A stretch of DNA of 64,000 bases from Silurus meridionalis (lineage: Eukaryota > Chordata > Actinopteri > Siluriformes > Siluridae): positions 1,286,601 through 1,350,600 of the forward strand of contig NC_060900.1 in assembly GCF_014805685.1 (NCBI RefSeq), in the 5' to 3' direction. Of this stretch, positions 1 through 11,372 are shown piece by piece; within the stretch, counting starts at the first letter, position 1; each line of letters starts with the position of its first letter. The notes below the pieces were generated by a model. The model searched no databases and was not told the origin of the DNA. It was given only the letters and a program-made list of their open reading frames with translations. A program made the position numbers and the translations under genes.

Positions 1-3000
1 TCGCTGTTTCTGTCACTGGAGAACATGCTGGAGCTCTCACCAGTAGCTCAAGTGGTCCTGTACACAATCCTTTCCACGGGTGAGGCCGTGGCAGACAGCA
101 TGGACTTCCACATCCAGCTGTGTTTGCCTAACAAGGTCAGAAATGATTCCTGATACGTCTATGCCAATTTCTGCCCTTTTTTCATTTTTAGGAATAAAAA
201 AATACTAAATTGAAATGGAAATATATTTATGTAGAAATATTAGATGTTGCCAGTAGAAACAAAACAGTGGCTTTAGTCTGGAGCTCTGGAATATTCTGCT
301 CCTTAAACCTCATTTCTGCTGTTTGTATTCACACATATATTCTTGCCCTCTTTTTCCACGCCCATAAGTGAGGATACAGAAAATTGACTCCCAACAGACC
401 TCTTCATCTAAAAACTTTACACAACCAGACGTTACTTACTCACATTGTTGTGGTCTTTCAGGTGTCTCTGAATTTCTTACAATCTTCTGAGCTTCCTGGT
501 GGTCAGGCGTTACTGATGCTGCGAGCAGCTCCAGGATCCCTGTGTTCAGTGAGAGCCATTGATCAGAGTCTGCTACTGCTGCAACCAGAGACCGAGCTCA
601 ACACTGAATCTGTACGTCCAAATCAAACCAATACCCCAAAGTTTATTTATTCACACAATAACCTGTTATCAGTAGATGCACTGTAATTAATAACATTAGA
701 CATTTTACTTAAATTAAAAATAAAACTGAGGAACATTGATTTTTCCAGGTGTTTAACATGCTGCCTGTCCAGTCGTTATCCGGATATCCATACAGCGTTT
801 ATGATGAGGATTCAAACCAGTGTTCTTGGAATCGCCCCATCATGGAGAACATAGCTATAGCACCAAGATTTGGTTATTATCCTAACTACGGAAAAATTGA
901 CGTGTACAACACCTTTAAAGTGAGACATCATTCTTATCTCAGAAATAAAGTTTGGTGTGACACTTCATATCCTGTCTGTTATGTTAATTAATGTAACGAT
1001 AATCAAAGGACATGTTATACCACATGATGCTGATTGGTCAGAAAGTGTAGATAAAGTTTTTATAACAGTAGCGCAGATGCAAGTCACAGGTTTATATGAA
1101 TGAAGGCTGTAATATGCTGCCAGTTTAATGACTGATCAATCACAGGCAATTGGTGGATGCTCATGGTGCTGGGATTTGAACTTGTGACCTTCTAAAGTCC
1201 AGAATCCACTGAGCTACCTCCTTTCACAAGGCCCTTAACCCCCTGTGCTCCAGGGGTGCTGTGTCATTGTTGACTCTGTGCTCTGACCAGCTTCCTAACA
1301 TCAGTTGGATATGCAAAAAAATAATTTTACTGTTCACGTGACCAGTAAAAAACACTTTTACTTTCAGAACAGGGTTATGGATTGGTTGTGATGGTGTTCT
1401 GGTTCCTCACAAAACCCCATGATTAGTTAGTTTTCTCTTCCAGCATGAATTTTGAGTGATTTATTGATTTCTGATTCAGCAGTATAGTTTTTCGCAGACT
1501 GTTTTTATCCCTTTTGCGGTACCTTAATGAGAAGGAGAACCGAATAAGGAAATATTTTTGGACAAAAATGTGACAAAATTACATTGTTTATTGCTTTTTA
1601 TTTTGAGAAGAATACAATAATGTGGTTCCTGTTTACCTGTACAGGTCGGTAGGCACATATTTATTAATGTATGAAATCTATAAAACAAAATTGCCGTAAT
1701 GCCATTACATATAATAAACACTAGAGGGAGTAAGGAGTAGCTTGTTGGTTAACATGTTAGACTTTAAATCAGAAGATCATGAGTTTAAATCCCACCACCA
1801 CCAAATTACCACTAAACAAGACCCTTAACCCTCAGCTGCTCAGTTGTATGTATGAGATCATTGTAAGTTGTTTTGGATTAAAAGCATCTGCCAAATAGCA
1901 TAAATGTAAATTATGTGTTTCTGTTTGTTTCTTTCAGGATATTGGAATCAAAATCATGACCAATGCCATAATTCAGAAACCTTCTGAGTGTTTATACAAT
2001 GTTATGTATTTGAGTGGTGAGTGGTTTTCTTTAGTCTTTGTTATGATTATGTGTATGTTCTATCACAGTGTTTTTCTATCTGCAGAAGCTGCAGGTGTAA
2101 ACGCACCGCTCGCTTTTGCCAGAGGAGATTCTTCGAGTTCCTCACAATCCGTTGTTACGATACGCAAATTTTTCCCAGAGACGTGGATCTGGGATCTCGT
2201 TTTAGTCAGGTGTGTGTGTGATTGTGTGTATTTTGTATCTAATATTTATAGAGCTGTGATACTGAGCCCATGGGTTTTTTTTTCTTTACAGTCAGACTGG
2301 AGGGATGGGCGTTACTAAAACGGTCCCAGACTCCATCACAACGTGGCAGGCAGACGCCTTTTGTACCTCACCTATCGGGTTTGGAGTCGCCCCGAAAACC
2401 GAGCTCACAGCCTTCCAGCCTTTCTTTGTGAGCCTCACCATGCCAAGCTACGTCATCCGAGGAGAAGTTTTCACGCTCAAAACCACCGTCTTCAACTACC
2501 TCCAAAGCTGTATGATGGTGAGCTGAGATGTTCGGTCTAATCACTGACAGATTGGGTTTCATTTCTGATGTTGGCCCCACATTTGGTGACTTTTTACACC
2601 CAATAGTAACAAAAAAGAGCCTTGTGACAAATCCAGAGACATGTTAGTTTTGTCAGTACGTGTTAGTGATGATCCTGCACTTGATCTGGCTCTGGAGCTC
2701 ACATCACCGTTGCCGGTTATTTGAGCTGCGACATCACGTGACTCCACCAGCATGCAGTTACTGACAAACTGTTCACTATACTCAATATTATTTATCCTTC
2801 TCTCACATTTTCTGAACACCTTCTTCTCCTCCTTCTCCATTGAACATATTTTAATTATATTAAACAGCATTCCATAAATATGCAAATTAGTTCATTAAGT
2901 CATCTGGCAAACACACAACATTAAGAGCAACCAAGAAAAAATATGGGTTTAGTTTTCAAATTTACTGATAGAATAAAAACTCTGTGTTAAAGGTAAAGGT

Positions 3001-3178
3001 GAGTTTAACCGACTCAAAACAGTTCTCAGTGCATGAGTGCAGTGCAGGATGTAGTTTCAAACAGTGTCTGTGTGCTGATGAGAGCTGGACCATCTCATGG
3101 ACCATCACACCACTGGTTCTCGGTACGTAGAATTAAATACAGAAAATCATAAAAAGAAATGTTTGAATAGACATTTTA

Positions 3179-3258
<80 letters not shown>

Positions 3259-5916
3259 GAGAGGTGAGCATCAATGTGACGGCTGAAGCCATTCAGTCCT
3301 CGATTCTGTGTGGAAAAATTGCGGTTTTTGTACCAGAGAAAGGACGCATTGACACAATCATTAAAACACTGCTGGTGAAGGTGATTCCATTATCATCACT
3401 TCTACTAATAACGACATTTCATTCAGCCAGGAATCTTTTCAATCTCTTATTTAAGTGTATATTTCTATTTATTCTGGTTGTTGCAAACTTTTTATTTGCA
3501 TTCCCCATTCATGATTTGTTTTTTCTGGATGCCTTTGAAAAACTCAACTCAAAAACCGCCACAAAATTTCCATCATCAATACTGATATCATTTGTTGCTC
3601 TGAATACAGCCGTATGGTGGATCATTATGAAAATGACTGGATTATTATTCTGTTGCCATTTTCAGGCTGAAGGAGCAAAACAATATAAAAGCTACAATGA
3701 ACTACTTTGTACAGGTCAGTTTTTTATTCCTCCACTTTATTTCTATCATTTAACCTTCATTCATATTGTCATTGTTTTGGAATCGTTCACTGATTACTTA
3801 CAGAGTCAGTCCAGTACAGATTTATTGCTCAGAAATACACAAAAATAACAATATGGGTTTCAAAGGAATTATATTTTTTTTACAGGATGTGAACAAGCAG
3901 CTGACAGATTAAGAATCATGTTTAAGGATTAACACTGGGTTTGTAAAGTGACTGCCACATGTTTATAACACACTCGTTTCTCGTTGTTGTAGATGGAAAT
4001 GCTGTTGAAAAGAAGGTCTCGCTGAACCTGCCTGATGTGTTCGTGTCTGGTTCAGCCGTGGCTTCAGTCTCTGTTCTGGGTGAGGTTTTGAACTGCGTAT
4101 ATTTCATCAGTGTAGATGATTTTGGGAGCAAGAATGGTCAGGAGCAGAAGGTTGGTGATAGATTAGACTCTTGCACTGGAAACTGGTTTTAGAACTGTAG
4201 ATTGTCATTTTGATTCCAGAGAATGAGCTTGAATGTATGTGGGAGTCATCTGATCCTACACACACAGTAAGATATGGAGGTTGGTTATTCTCCTACTCTG
4301 GTGTGTCCCACAGGCAATACTTGCTTTTGGTCTTACAAGCTAAAGTTTCTTTCTTGTGGATATAATAGTTTTCTCCCTTAAAGTGTATAATTTTGGTTTT
4401 GCATCTAATAAAAAAAGCCTTGCTACAATGCTCGTAGCCACTAGGGGGCGGCAGTGGCGCACAGCGAGAGCAGCTATTCACGAGAAATAATTATTCTGAA
4501 TTGTGTAAAACTGACAGCCAGGATCCTTAAACCCAACCTCTGAAAAAGTTCTTTGTCACATCTTTATTAACTGTTGTAACTTTCACATCAAAGTGAGTCC
4601 AGACATTTTATTTCACACCCAAATATCCAGTTGCATTCAGAAAAAAAACCCTTTGTGATTTTCCACTGTATGATGTATATGTTGTTTTCTTTGCAGGAGA
4701 TCTGATGGGTCGAGCTCTACAGAACCTGGCGAGTCTCCTGGCGATGCCGTACGGTTGTGGAGAGCAGAACATGCTGCTTTTCGCCCCCGACATCTTCATC
4801 CTGGAGTACCTGGAGAGCACCAACCAGCTCACACCTGCAATCAGGAGCACAGCTGAGACCTTCCTCGTGAGCGGTGAGAACTCAATGTTTCAAGTGAGAC
4901 CTTCATATCACCTCTATTCCATTTCTACTTAAGTGTACCTTCTGTACCTGAGCTTTTTTTGTTAATACTTTTTAGAATTAGGTTTCTTTTTTCCTCTTTG
5001 ATGTTTATTCTTGAAGACCAGATTTGTATTTTTATATCTTGGTTTTTATATCTGCTGTGTATAGGATCATGTCAGAAAATGTTTTTTGGTTGTTCATCTT
5101 CCAGCAAAGTTTTGTTTCAACTATAGTTTGGTTAAAAATGACCTCAGATCTTTGATTTCTTTGTGTGGCCAAAATCCTAAGGATTAGATAATGGATTGGA
5201 ATTTGCGATAATGAGATTTATAGAAAATAATTTCTCACATCTCCTGCACAGGATACCAGAGAGAACTGACCTACAAGCACAATGATGGGTCTTACAGTGC
5301 TTTTGGGATGAGCGATGCATCAGGCAACACCTGGTGAGTAAAAGCATGTTTAAAGAAGAAAAGTAGAAATTGAAGTCCAGTTTAAGATCGTGGTTTTGAT
5401 TTCGGACTACACACACGATCATGTTTATCTTCTCAGGCTGACAGCGTTCGTGATGAAGTCTTTCGGAAATGCGAAGAGATACATTTTTGTGGATCAGGAG
5501 CTTGTGGATCAGGCGAAGGCCTGGCTCGGTCAACAGCAGCAGGAAAACGGATGCTTCGCCTCAGTAGGACAACTTATACACACCGATATGAAGGTCAGGA
5601 GACCAGTCCAAATCCAGTACCATGTAGTGTTAGAGGAAAATACTTAACAGCATGCAATATGATCAAATGAGGTCTGTTCTGACGAAAACCCAAAACGTAC
5701 TGCTTTAAGTCACCGTCACAAATCACTGACACTGGAGACTCCTTCCATAATTACATCCTTCCATAAACTTCTCCTTACAGAAAACTTCAACAGAGAAGAA
5801 CTTTAGAATGATTCATGTAAACTGAAGTTTCTGTGATTGGGCTGAAAGATTATTATCATTAATATAAAGAAGATTACACTGTGGTATAAACTGTTTGATT
5901 TTTGTTGTGAAGAATG

Positions 5917-5953
<37 letters not shown>

Positions 5954-8440
5954 GGAGGAGTGAATGATGAAGTGACCCTCTCAGCGTACATCACTGCTGC
6001 AATGCTGGATCTCGGCTACACGAGTACGGTGAGTAAAATGTTTATCTCAGATTATATTGAATTGAATTTACAGTACAAAACATTTATTGCTATTGCAGGA
6101 TCCTGTGGTGAGCAAAGGTCTCGATTGCCTGAGGAACGCGTACACTCAGGTGAACTCCACCTACACCAATGCTCTTCTCTTCTACACCTTCACCCTCGCT
6201 GGAGATTCAGCGATGAGGAACACACTGATCTCGGGTCTGGATGCAAAGGCCATAATCTCAGGTTTGACGTTCCAAAATCTATTTAATCATCGACACCAAG
6301 CAGAAAAAAGCACTTTATTCTTCAGCAACTGACATGAGATACCTGTATGAAAATGTACACTGAGATACCAAACGCATTCAAATCTATTCACTGGAGAAAC
6401 TTCATAGAGAATGGCTTCTCTAAAATCTCCCTCAGGAGGTGGAAGGCACTGGAGCAGAGAGGATGGTGGGTCTGTGGTGGACTCTTTGGAGGTGGAGATG
6501 ACCTCGTATGTGCTTCTGGCTCTGATGTCTGGACCATTATTGTCTGGGTTTGATCTGGGTTACAGCTCCAGCATCGTATACTGGCTTTCCCAGCAGCAGA
6601 ACGCCTTCGGGGGCTTCGCGTCTACACAGGTATAAATCTTCAGCACGTTTTTCATTTATTTATTATAAAAATTATCACTAATTATAATGAACAGCTGTGT
6701 TATGGTTTATATAATAAATATTTAGAATGTAACAAGTTGAAAGTTGAATTAAAGAAATATTTACACATTTATATTAGTTTACTGTGTTCGGTGAATTTCC
6801 CAGAAGCAAATGTGTCAAAGTTTCGACTGCAGTTTTATCACTCGGTCTCAACATTTTCCTCTTTGACGTGTCCTGTGTGTGTAACAAAGAAAGTTTTATC
6901 GCTTTACATATTTGTACAATAATAAATTCATTGATTCTTAGCAGGTCTTAGAATGAGGTAAATACAACCTCAGATGAACTACACGATACATGACATCATT
7001 ATTTAAGACAAAATGGAGAAACCACGTGTGAGAGTCTACGTACACTTCATGATTATGATTTTAGAAGCAATAACTGGAGCAGTTTTCGATTCCCAAAATA
7101 AAAATGATATACAAGTCTAACACTTTATTCTATTTTTCATTTAAAAGTACAATATGACTGTAAATATCATAAATTCTAAACCTTTCCATCTTTTCCCATC
7201 ATCTAGGACACTGTGGTGGCTCTCCAGGCTCTGGCCAAGTACAGTCTGGCCACCTTCAGTCCATCAGGAACTCTTACTGTTACTGTAACATCACCATCAG
7301 GACAGATTACCACGTTTACCATCAATCAGAGTAACAGGCTGCTGTATCAGGAGAGTCAGCTGCAGGAGCTTCCTGGAGATTATAACATCAGAGCAGAAGG
7401 GAAAGGATGTGTGTACGTGCAGGTCTGTACATCACCGTTTCACACGTTCCTCATTCATCGCAGTATCTTCTATTAATCATTCAGCTCCTCTGAGGATCAG
7501 GTTTTAGAGGATAAGTTTTGCTTATGGTGTTTTTTTTTCTTCCTTTATCCATTAGTTTACTTTGAGCTACAACATCCCTCCTCCTCCTGACGCCTCTTCA
7601 TTTACTGTCTCAGCCTCAGCATCTGGAAACTGCAATGTCCCAAATCCCTCTCTGGAACTAACCATAACTGTCATGTGAGTTTTACAGCAGACGCCTTTAT
7701 TCAATTATCTCATTCATACAACTGAGCAGTTGAGGGTTCAGGGTCTCACTCAAGGCCTCAGCAGTGGCAGCTTAGTGGTGGTGGGATTTGAACTTATGAC
7801 CTTCTGATCAGAAGTCCAACATCTTAAGCACTGAGTTAAATTTCCCTCTTCTACTGCATCTCCATAATCTATACAGTGACAATCAAGAACCAAGAGTTGC
7901 TGGGATTTAAACTCACGACCTTCTAAGCCGAAGTCCAATCCCTTAACCTTCATACTGTTGTGAATTTCTTATTAAACGAACATGAGAATATAGTAAAATG
8001 CCAAAAAGTTTGTATGTAGGAAAAGAAATTAGGACTTAAATGGACCTTTATGGAGTCTTTATAATTAGGCAGCACAATAAATTGCATATGAAATCATTTT
8101 ACGTTTCAGCAGATCAGATGATTCATTTTTTTAACGATTTCTTTTTAAATTTCAGGTATAAGGGTCAGCGTGTGGAGACCAACATGGTGGTCATCAAAGT
8201 GAATCTTCTTTCTGGATTCAGCGTGGATGAGACGTCTGTGCGTCTTGTGAAAAGCAACTCGAACGTAACGTGAACCTTTAACTGATGTGTAAAGCAGGAA
8301 CGCTGATCATAACAATTTTACTTCATACTGGATCAGTTCACATTCATGTGTTCGGTTTTGTTCTCACAGTCGACCAATGGATCTGTGAAGCGTGTGGATC
8401 AAACTGATGGTGAAGTCATTATCTATCTGAATGGAGTAAG

Positions 8441-8502
<62 letters not shown>

Positions 8503-8827
8503 ATGTTATACAACACAAAATAAGATGTACTGTATATTGGTGCTTATAAAATCTGTGTTTCAGCTGACAAACGGAGATGAGATGGTCTACAGCCTGACCA
8601 CTGTGCAGGCCTTCGCAGTGGAGAACCGGAAACCTGCTGTAGTGATGGTTTACGACTATTACGAGACTGGTGCGCATTATTCTGTTCATATTTATTGACA
8701 ATTAATGGCTAGTTATTTTTTTTCCACCAAAAAACATTAGAATGCATGAAATTAACTCAGATTTCTGTTTTTATCTTTGACTTTAGGAGATTCTGCTCTA
8801 ACTGACTACACCTCACCATGTACTTAA
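1..8827 (+). CDS. A2M: Alpha-2-macroglobulin-like protein (3' part, 22 exons)
   Basis: Secreted thioester protease inhibitor that traps proteinases after bait cleavage. Exons I can join in frame: 1-135, 462-611, 749-919, 1938-2016, 2086-2209, 2292-2517, 2993-3122, 3259-3380, 3666-3714, 3993-4079, 4697-4873, 5252-5333, 5437-5593, 5954-6028, 6099-6261, 6436-6629, 7207-7422, 7556-7674, 8156-8264, 8370-8435, 8564-8669, 8787-8827. All have GT-AG borders and consistent phases, giving 925 residues to a TAA stop with no internal stop. Visible family marks: bait region in exons 1938-2209 ending in [10 protein letters not shown], thioester GCGEQN at 4753-4770, an alpha-alpha toroid with EVTLSAYIT and [21 protein letters not shown], and a C-terminal receptor-binding domain ending VYDYYETG. 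Human A2M has 1474 residues, so the first third (MG1 to about MG5) lies left of the window. The bait carries an RGD tripeptide. A paralogue such as ovostatin or PZP-like cannot be excluded, since fish have several A2M copies. Confidence 0.95.
1146..1330. repeat. Composite SINE-like fragment in an A2M intron
   Basis: The left part resembles the reverse complement of a tRNA-derived SINE head (GGGATTTGAAC, pol III box-B type). The right part (AAGGCCCTTAACCCC and onward) resembles a fish SINE tail in the forward sense. The two orientations suggest a nested or rearranged fragment in the intron 919-1938. Confidence 0.5.
1728..1905 (+). repeat. tRNA-derived SINE in an A2M intron
   Basis: Has a tRNA-like head with a box-B-like GAGTTTAAATCCC, a middle with GACCCTTAACCCTCAGCTGC, and a tail ending TAAAAGCATCTGCCAAATAG. 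That is the layout of common ostariophysan SINEs. It ends just before the acceptor at 1937. Confidence 0.75.
3183..3256 (+). repeat. (GT)n microsatellite abutting an A2M splice acceptor
   Basis: About 37 uninterrupted GT units run directly into the AG acceptor of the exon at 3259. There is no ordinary polypyrimidine tract between repeat and AG. Confidence 0.95.
4753..4770 (+). other. A2M internal thioester motif GCGEQN
   Basis: Codons GGT TGT GGA GAG CAG AAC encode GCGEQN inside [16 protein letters not shown]. In this family the Cys and Gln side chains form the beta-cysteinyl-gamma-glutamyl thioester that couples covalently to trapped proteinase. All motif residues are present, so the copy should be thioester competent. 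Confidence 0.95.
5920..5951 (+). repeat. (CT)n microsatellite serving as polypyrimidine tract
   Basis: About 16 CT units end in the CAG acceptor of the A2M exon at 5954. The repeat itself forms the pyrimidine tract of this splice site. Confidence 0.95.
7690..7946 (-). repeat. Two adjacent SINE fragments, minus strand, in an A2M intron
   Basis: 7690-7835 reads as the reverse complement of the SINE at 1728-1905, including the tail side (CAACTGAGCAGTTGAGGGTT) and the box-B side (GGGATTTGAACTTATGACC). 7895-7946 is a second, shorter head fragment (GGGATTTAAACTCACGACC). Both lie in the intron 7674-8156. Confidence 0.7.
8443..8501 (+). repeat. (CA)n microsatellite next to an A2M splice donor
   Basis: About 29 CA units start seven bases after the exon end at 8435 (donor GTAAGA). 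Intronic CA repeats near donors are known binding sites of hnRNP L in vertebrates. Confidence 0.95.
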
Positions 8828-8907
8828 TACAGAAAATCTGCTGTTTCCTCTGATATTTTCTTCATACTTTTATCCATCGTAAAACGTTTCACAAGTTTAA
8901 TAACTAT

Positions 8908-8913
8908 AATAAA
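8908..8913 (+). terminator. Candidate A2M polyadenylation signal AATAAA
   Basis: First canonical AATAAA downstream of the A2M stop (81 bases after it), at a usual 3' UTR distance. Further AATAAA hexamers follow around 9078 and 9350, so the exact site is not settled. Confidence 0.5.
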
Positions 8914-9180
8914 TAATGGTTTTATTTTACTTAAAGAAAAATATCTTATCAGCTTAACTGTGCAGTGTGACTTGATTTGGTGTGACTCAAACACAATGCA
9001 GAATATAAAACAAAGAAACAGGGACTTGTAATCTCACTTCACAATGTACAATGTCCTGAGAAGGAATGTTGGAAAATAAATTAAATGCCACTTCTGAGTA
9101 CTAAATTGTTTACCATAATGTTAATTGTTGTTGATTATGACATCAAAAATTATTTTTCTTAAATTAAGACTTCTTTTGGC

Positions 9181-9222
9181 TTCTCCCACTAGGGGGCGCC
9201 ACAGCGGATCATTTGTCTTTTT
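9181..9222 (-). mobile_element. RTE-type LINE 3' tail relic, copy 1
   Basis: The run CACTAGGGGGCGCCACAGCG and its continuation are the reverse complement of the 3' end of the full-length LINE at 24939-28066 (GATCCGCTGTGGCGACCCCT near 28012). Only the extreme 3' end is left, as expected of a 5'-truncated minus-strand insertion. Confidence 0.7.
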
Positions 9223-9745
9223 CAGAATTTATTTTTTTTTTATGTAATTTAAAAAATCCTTTAATAATTGAATGGCTTTTCTTGTAAATCTTTTTTTTTT
9301 TTCTTTTAATACTGTAAGCACTTCAGCATTGATTATACAGTTAGTAAAACAATAAAACCTGTGCATGCACATGTTGCTTTTCTCCACAGGATGGCAGTGT
9401 TTATTCGTTCAACTAGATTTTCTCTCAACAATATTTCTTTCTATTATAAAAACTAACCTGATAAGCAAAAATAAAATTGTTTTACCTCCTAAAAATGGCA
9501 GATTAGTAGTCATTTAAAATAAAAATAAACTATAAAAAGGTCTACACTGACCTGCTGTTCATTACGCTGGTAACTGCTGATCAGGAAACCTGAAGCGTGA
9601 AAAATTTAATTGTTATAGATGTAATCTCACTCCACAAGTCAATGTACAAGGTCCTGAGAAAGAAATTAATCAAAAAAATTGTCACTTCTGAGTATCAAAT
9701 TGTTGATTCTGACATTATTTTTGTGAAAATAATAGACTACTTCCG

Positions 9746-9792
9746 GCTTCTACCACTAGGGGTCGCCACAGCGGATCATCTGTCTTTTTTCT
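9746..9792 (-). mobile_element. RTE-type LINE 3' tail relic, copy 2
   Basis: Second minus-strand relic of the same LINE tail (CCACTAGGGGTCGCCACAGC). It sits in the same relative place as copy 1, so it was probably duplicated along with its surroundings. Confidence 0.7.
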
Positions 9793-11301
9793 GAAAATAA
9801 TAATAATAAAAAAGTAATTAAAAAAAATCCTTTGTTTGTTTTACCTCCTAAAAATGTCATTAGTATTAATTTAAAATAAAATTAAAAAAATCTACACTGA
9901 CCTGCTGGTCATTAGGTTGGTAACTGCTGATGAGGAAACCTGAGATGAAGCGTGATCTTTAACTGTTCTTCTACTTACTCCAGTTAAAGCTACACAGTTC
10001 ACACAAGGTCTGAAAGAAAGCTTTCAACAGATGACGTGTATAGATCTCCTCCAACTTCTTTCAAACATTATTCTCACCCTGTGTAATAATGTGTATTAGT
10101 TATAGTGTGTTGAAATCTTGTCTGTTATTTTTAGGTTGCATCCTTATGAATTATTAACCATATGATCCCTCAGTGTTCTGTGGTTGTAAGAAATAATGGA
10201 GCCACAGACTGGTGTGATGGAGAGTTATTAATGCTGAAGTTATTATTTTCACATTACAGCAGGTCCCATAATTCTGGTTTTATCTCTTCTATTTAGGAAT
10301 TGGGAATTGCATATTTTAAGTTGCATTTAATGCTGGAAGTTGAATATGATGTGATTTTCATTAGGATGAAACAATTAAAACGCCTAAAACACTTCACGAT
10401 ATATAAAGCTGATGTGTGCTATTGACAGATACATGCTGATTCAGATTTTATTGTAGTCCTGAATAAAAAAATACATGGATGTTTCTCAGACAAACATCTA
10501 ATCCAGAACAACTACATTTCATAATGAAAGCAGTAATATTAGGATTTTATTACTGAGCCTGATGCTTTCTACAGGCTGTCGTTTGTTCATACAGAATGTG
10601 TTTTCTGTAATCTGATCTTCCTCCTGTTACACACTGGTGTCATGTTCAGGCCACAGGACAGAACAGTGTGTGTTTGTTGCTGACTAAATGTACTGAATAC
10701 TGAACAATCGGGTTTAAAAAGTCCATTACTCCATTAACATCTGCATCTAATACCGTTTTAATATCATTACCAACTACCATGCAGGTACACATAGCAAACT
10801 AAATCTTTAAAACAGGACCTCCATTTCTCTCTAAATCAGAGATGGAGGTAAACGCTAACCTTTTATGATATTTATAGTCATATTTTTTCTAAACATCACA
10901 ATAAACATGAAGTACCAAGAACCATAATAATTCCTGTTGTACTGTTTGTGCTCCCAACTTCCATGTGTGGAGGGTTTTTAATGCTATAATTTCATATTTA
11001 TTCTTATGAATTTCACTCAGAAATCCTGTTAGATTACCTGGTATACACTAGCTAGCATTAGGAGTAAAAGATAATGAACCTTTTATATCAACTGGACTTT
11101 AAAACCCTCTCAAAAATCCTGTCAGGTTAGCGCATATTAGCCTTATGTCAACAGTAAATATCGAACATTTGTGTTCTCAGAAATGCTGCTGGTCTAAATC
11201 ATGCTAAATTCTGCTAAATCATGCTAGCTACTAGACATCATAGCAGTTTCTGAATTTGATATAAAAATCCCCTTAGAAAAATCCTATCTTTCAGTCAGAT
11301 T

Positions 11302-11305
<4 letters not shown>

Positions 11306-11367
<62 letters not shown>
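11306..11367. repeat. (TA)n microsatellite
   Basis: About 31 uninterrupted TA units in AT-rich intergenic DNA. Confidence 0.95.

Positions 11368-11372
<5 letters not shown>

Larger units (their letters stand above)
9030..9958. repeat. Diverged tandem duplication of about 0.4-0.6 kb
   Basis: Landmarks recur in order: GTAATCTCACT then GTCCTGAGAA (9030 and 9621), CACTTCTGAGTA (9090 and 9683), the LINE tail relic (9186 and 9750), TTTTACCTCCTAAAAATG (9480 and 9839), and TCTACACTGACCTGCTG (9540 and 9889). The copies differ by many substitutions and indels, so the event is old. Confidence 0.75.

Noticed and set aside
3183..3848. A 221-codon frame beginning in the GT repeat
   Set aside because: It only reads through a real 122-base A2M exon into the intron; the start lies in a microsatellite.
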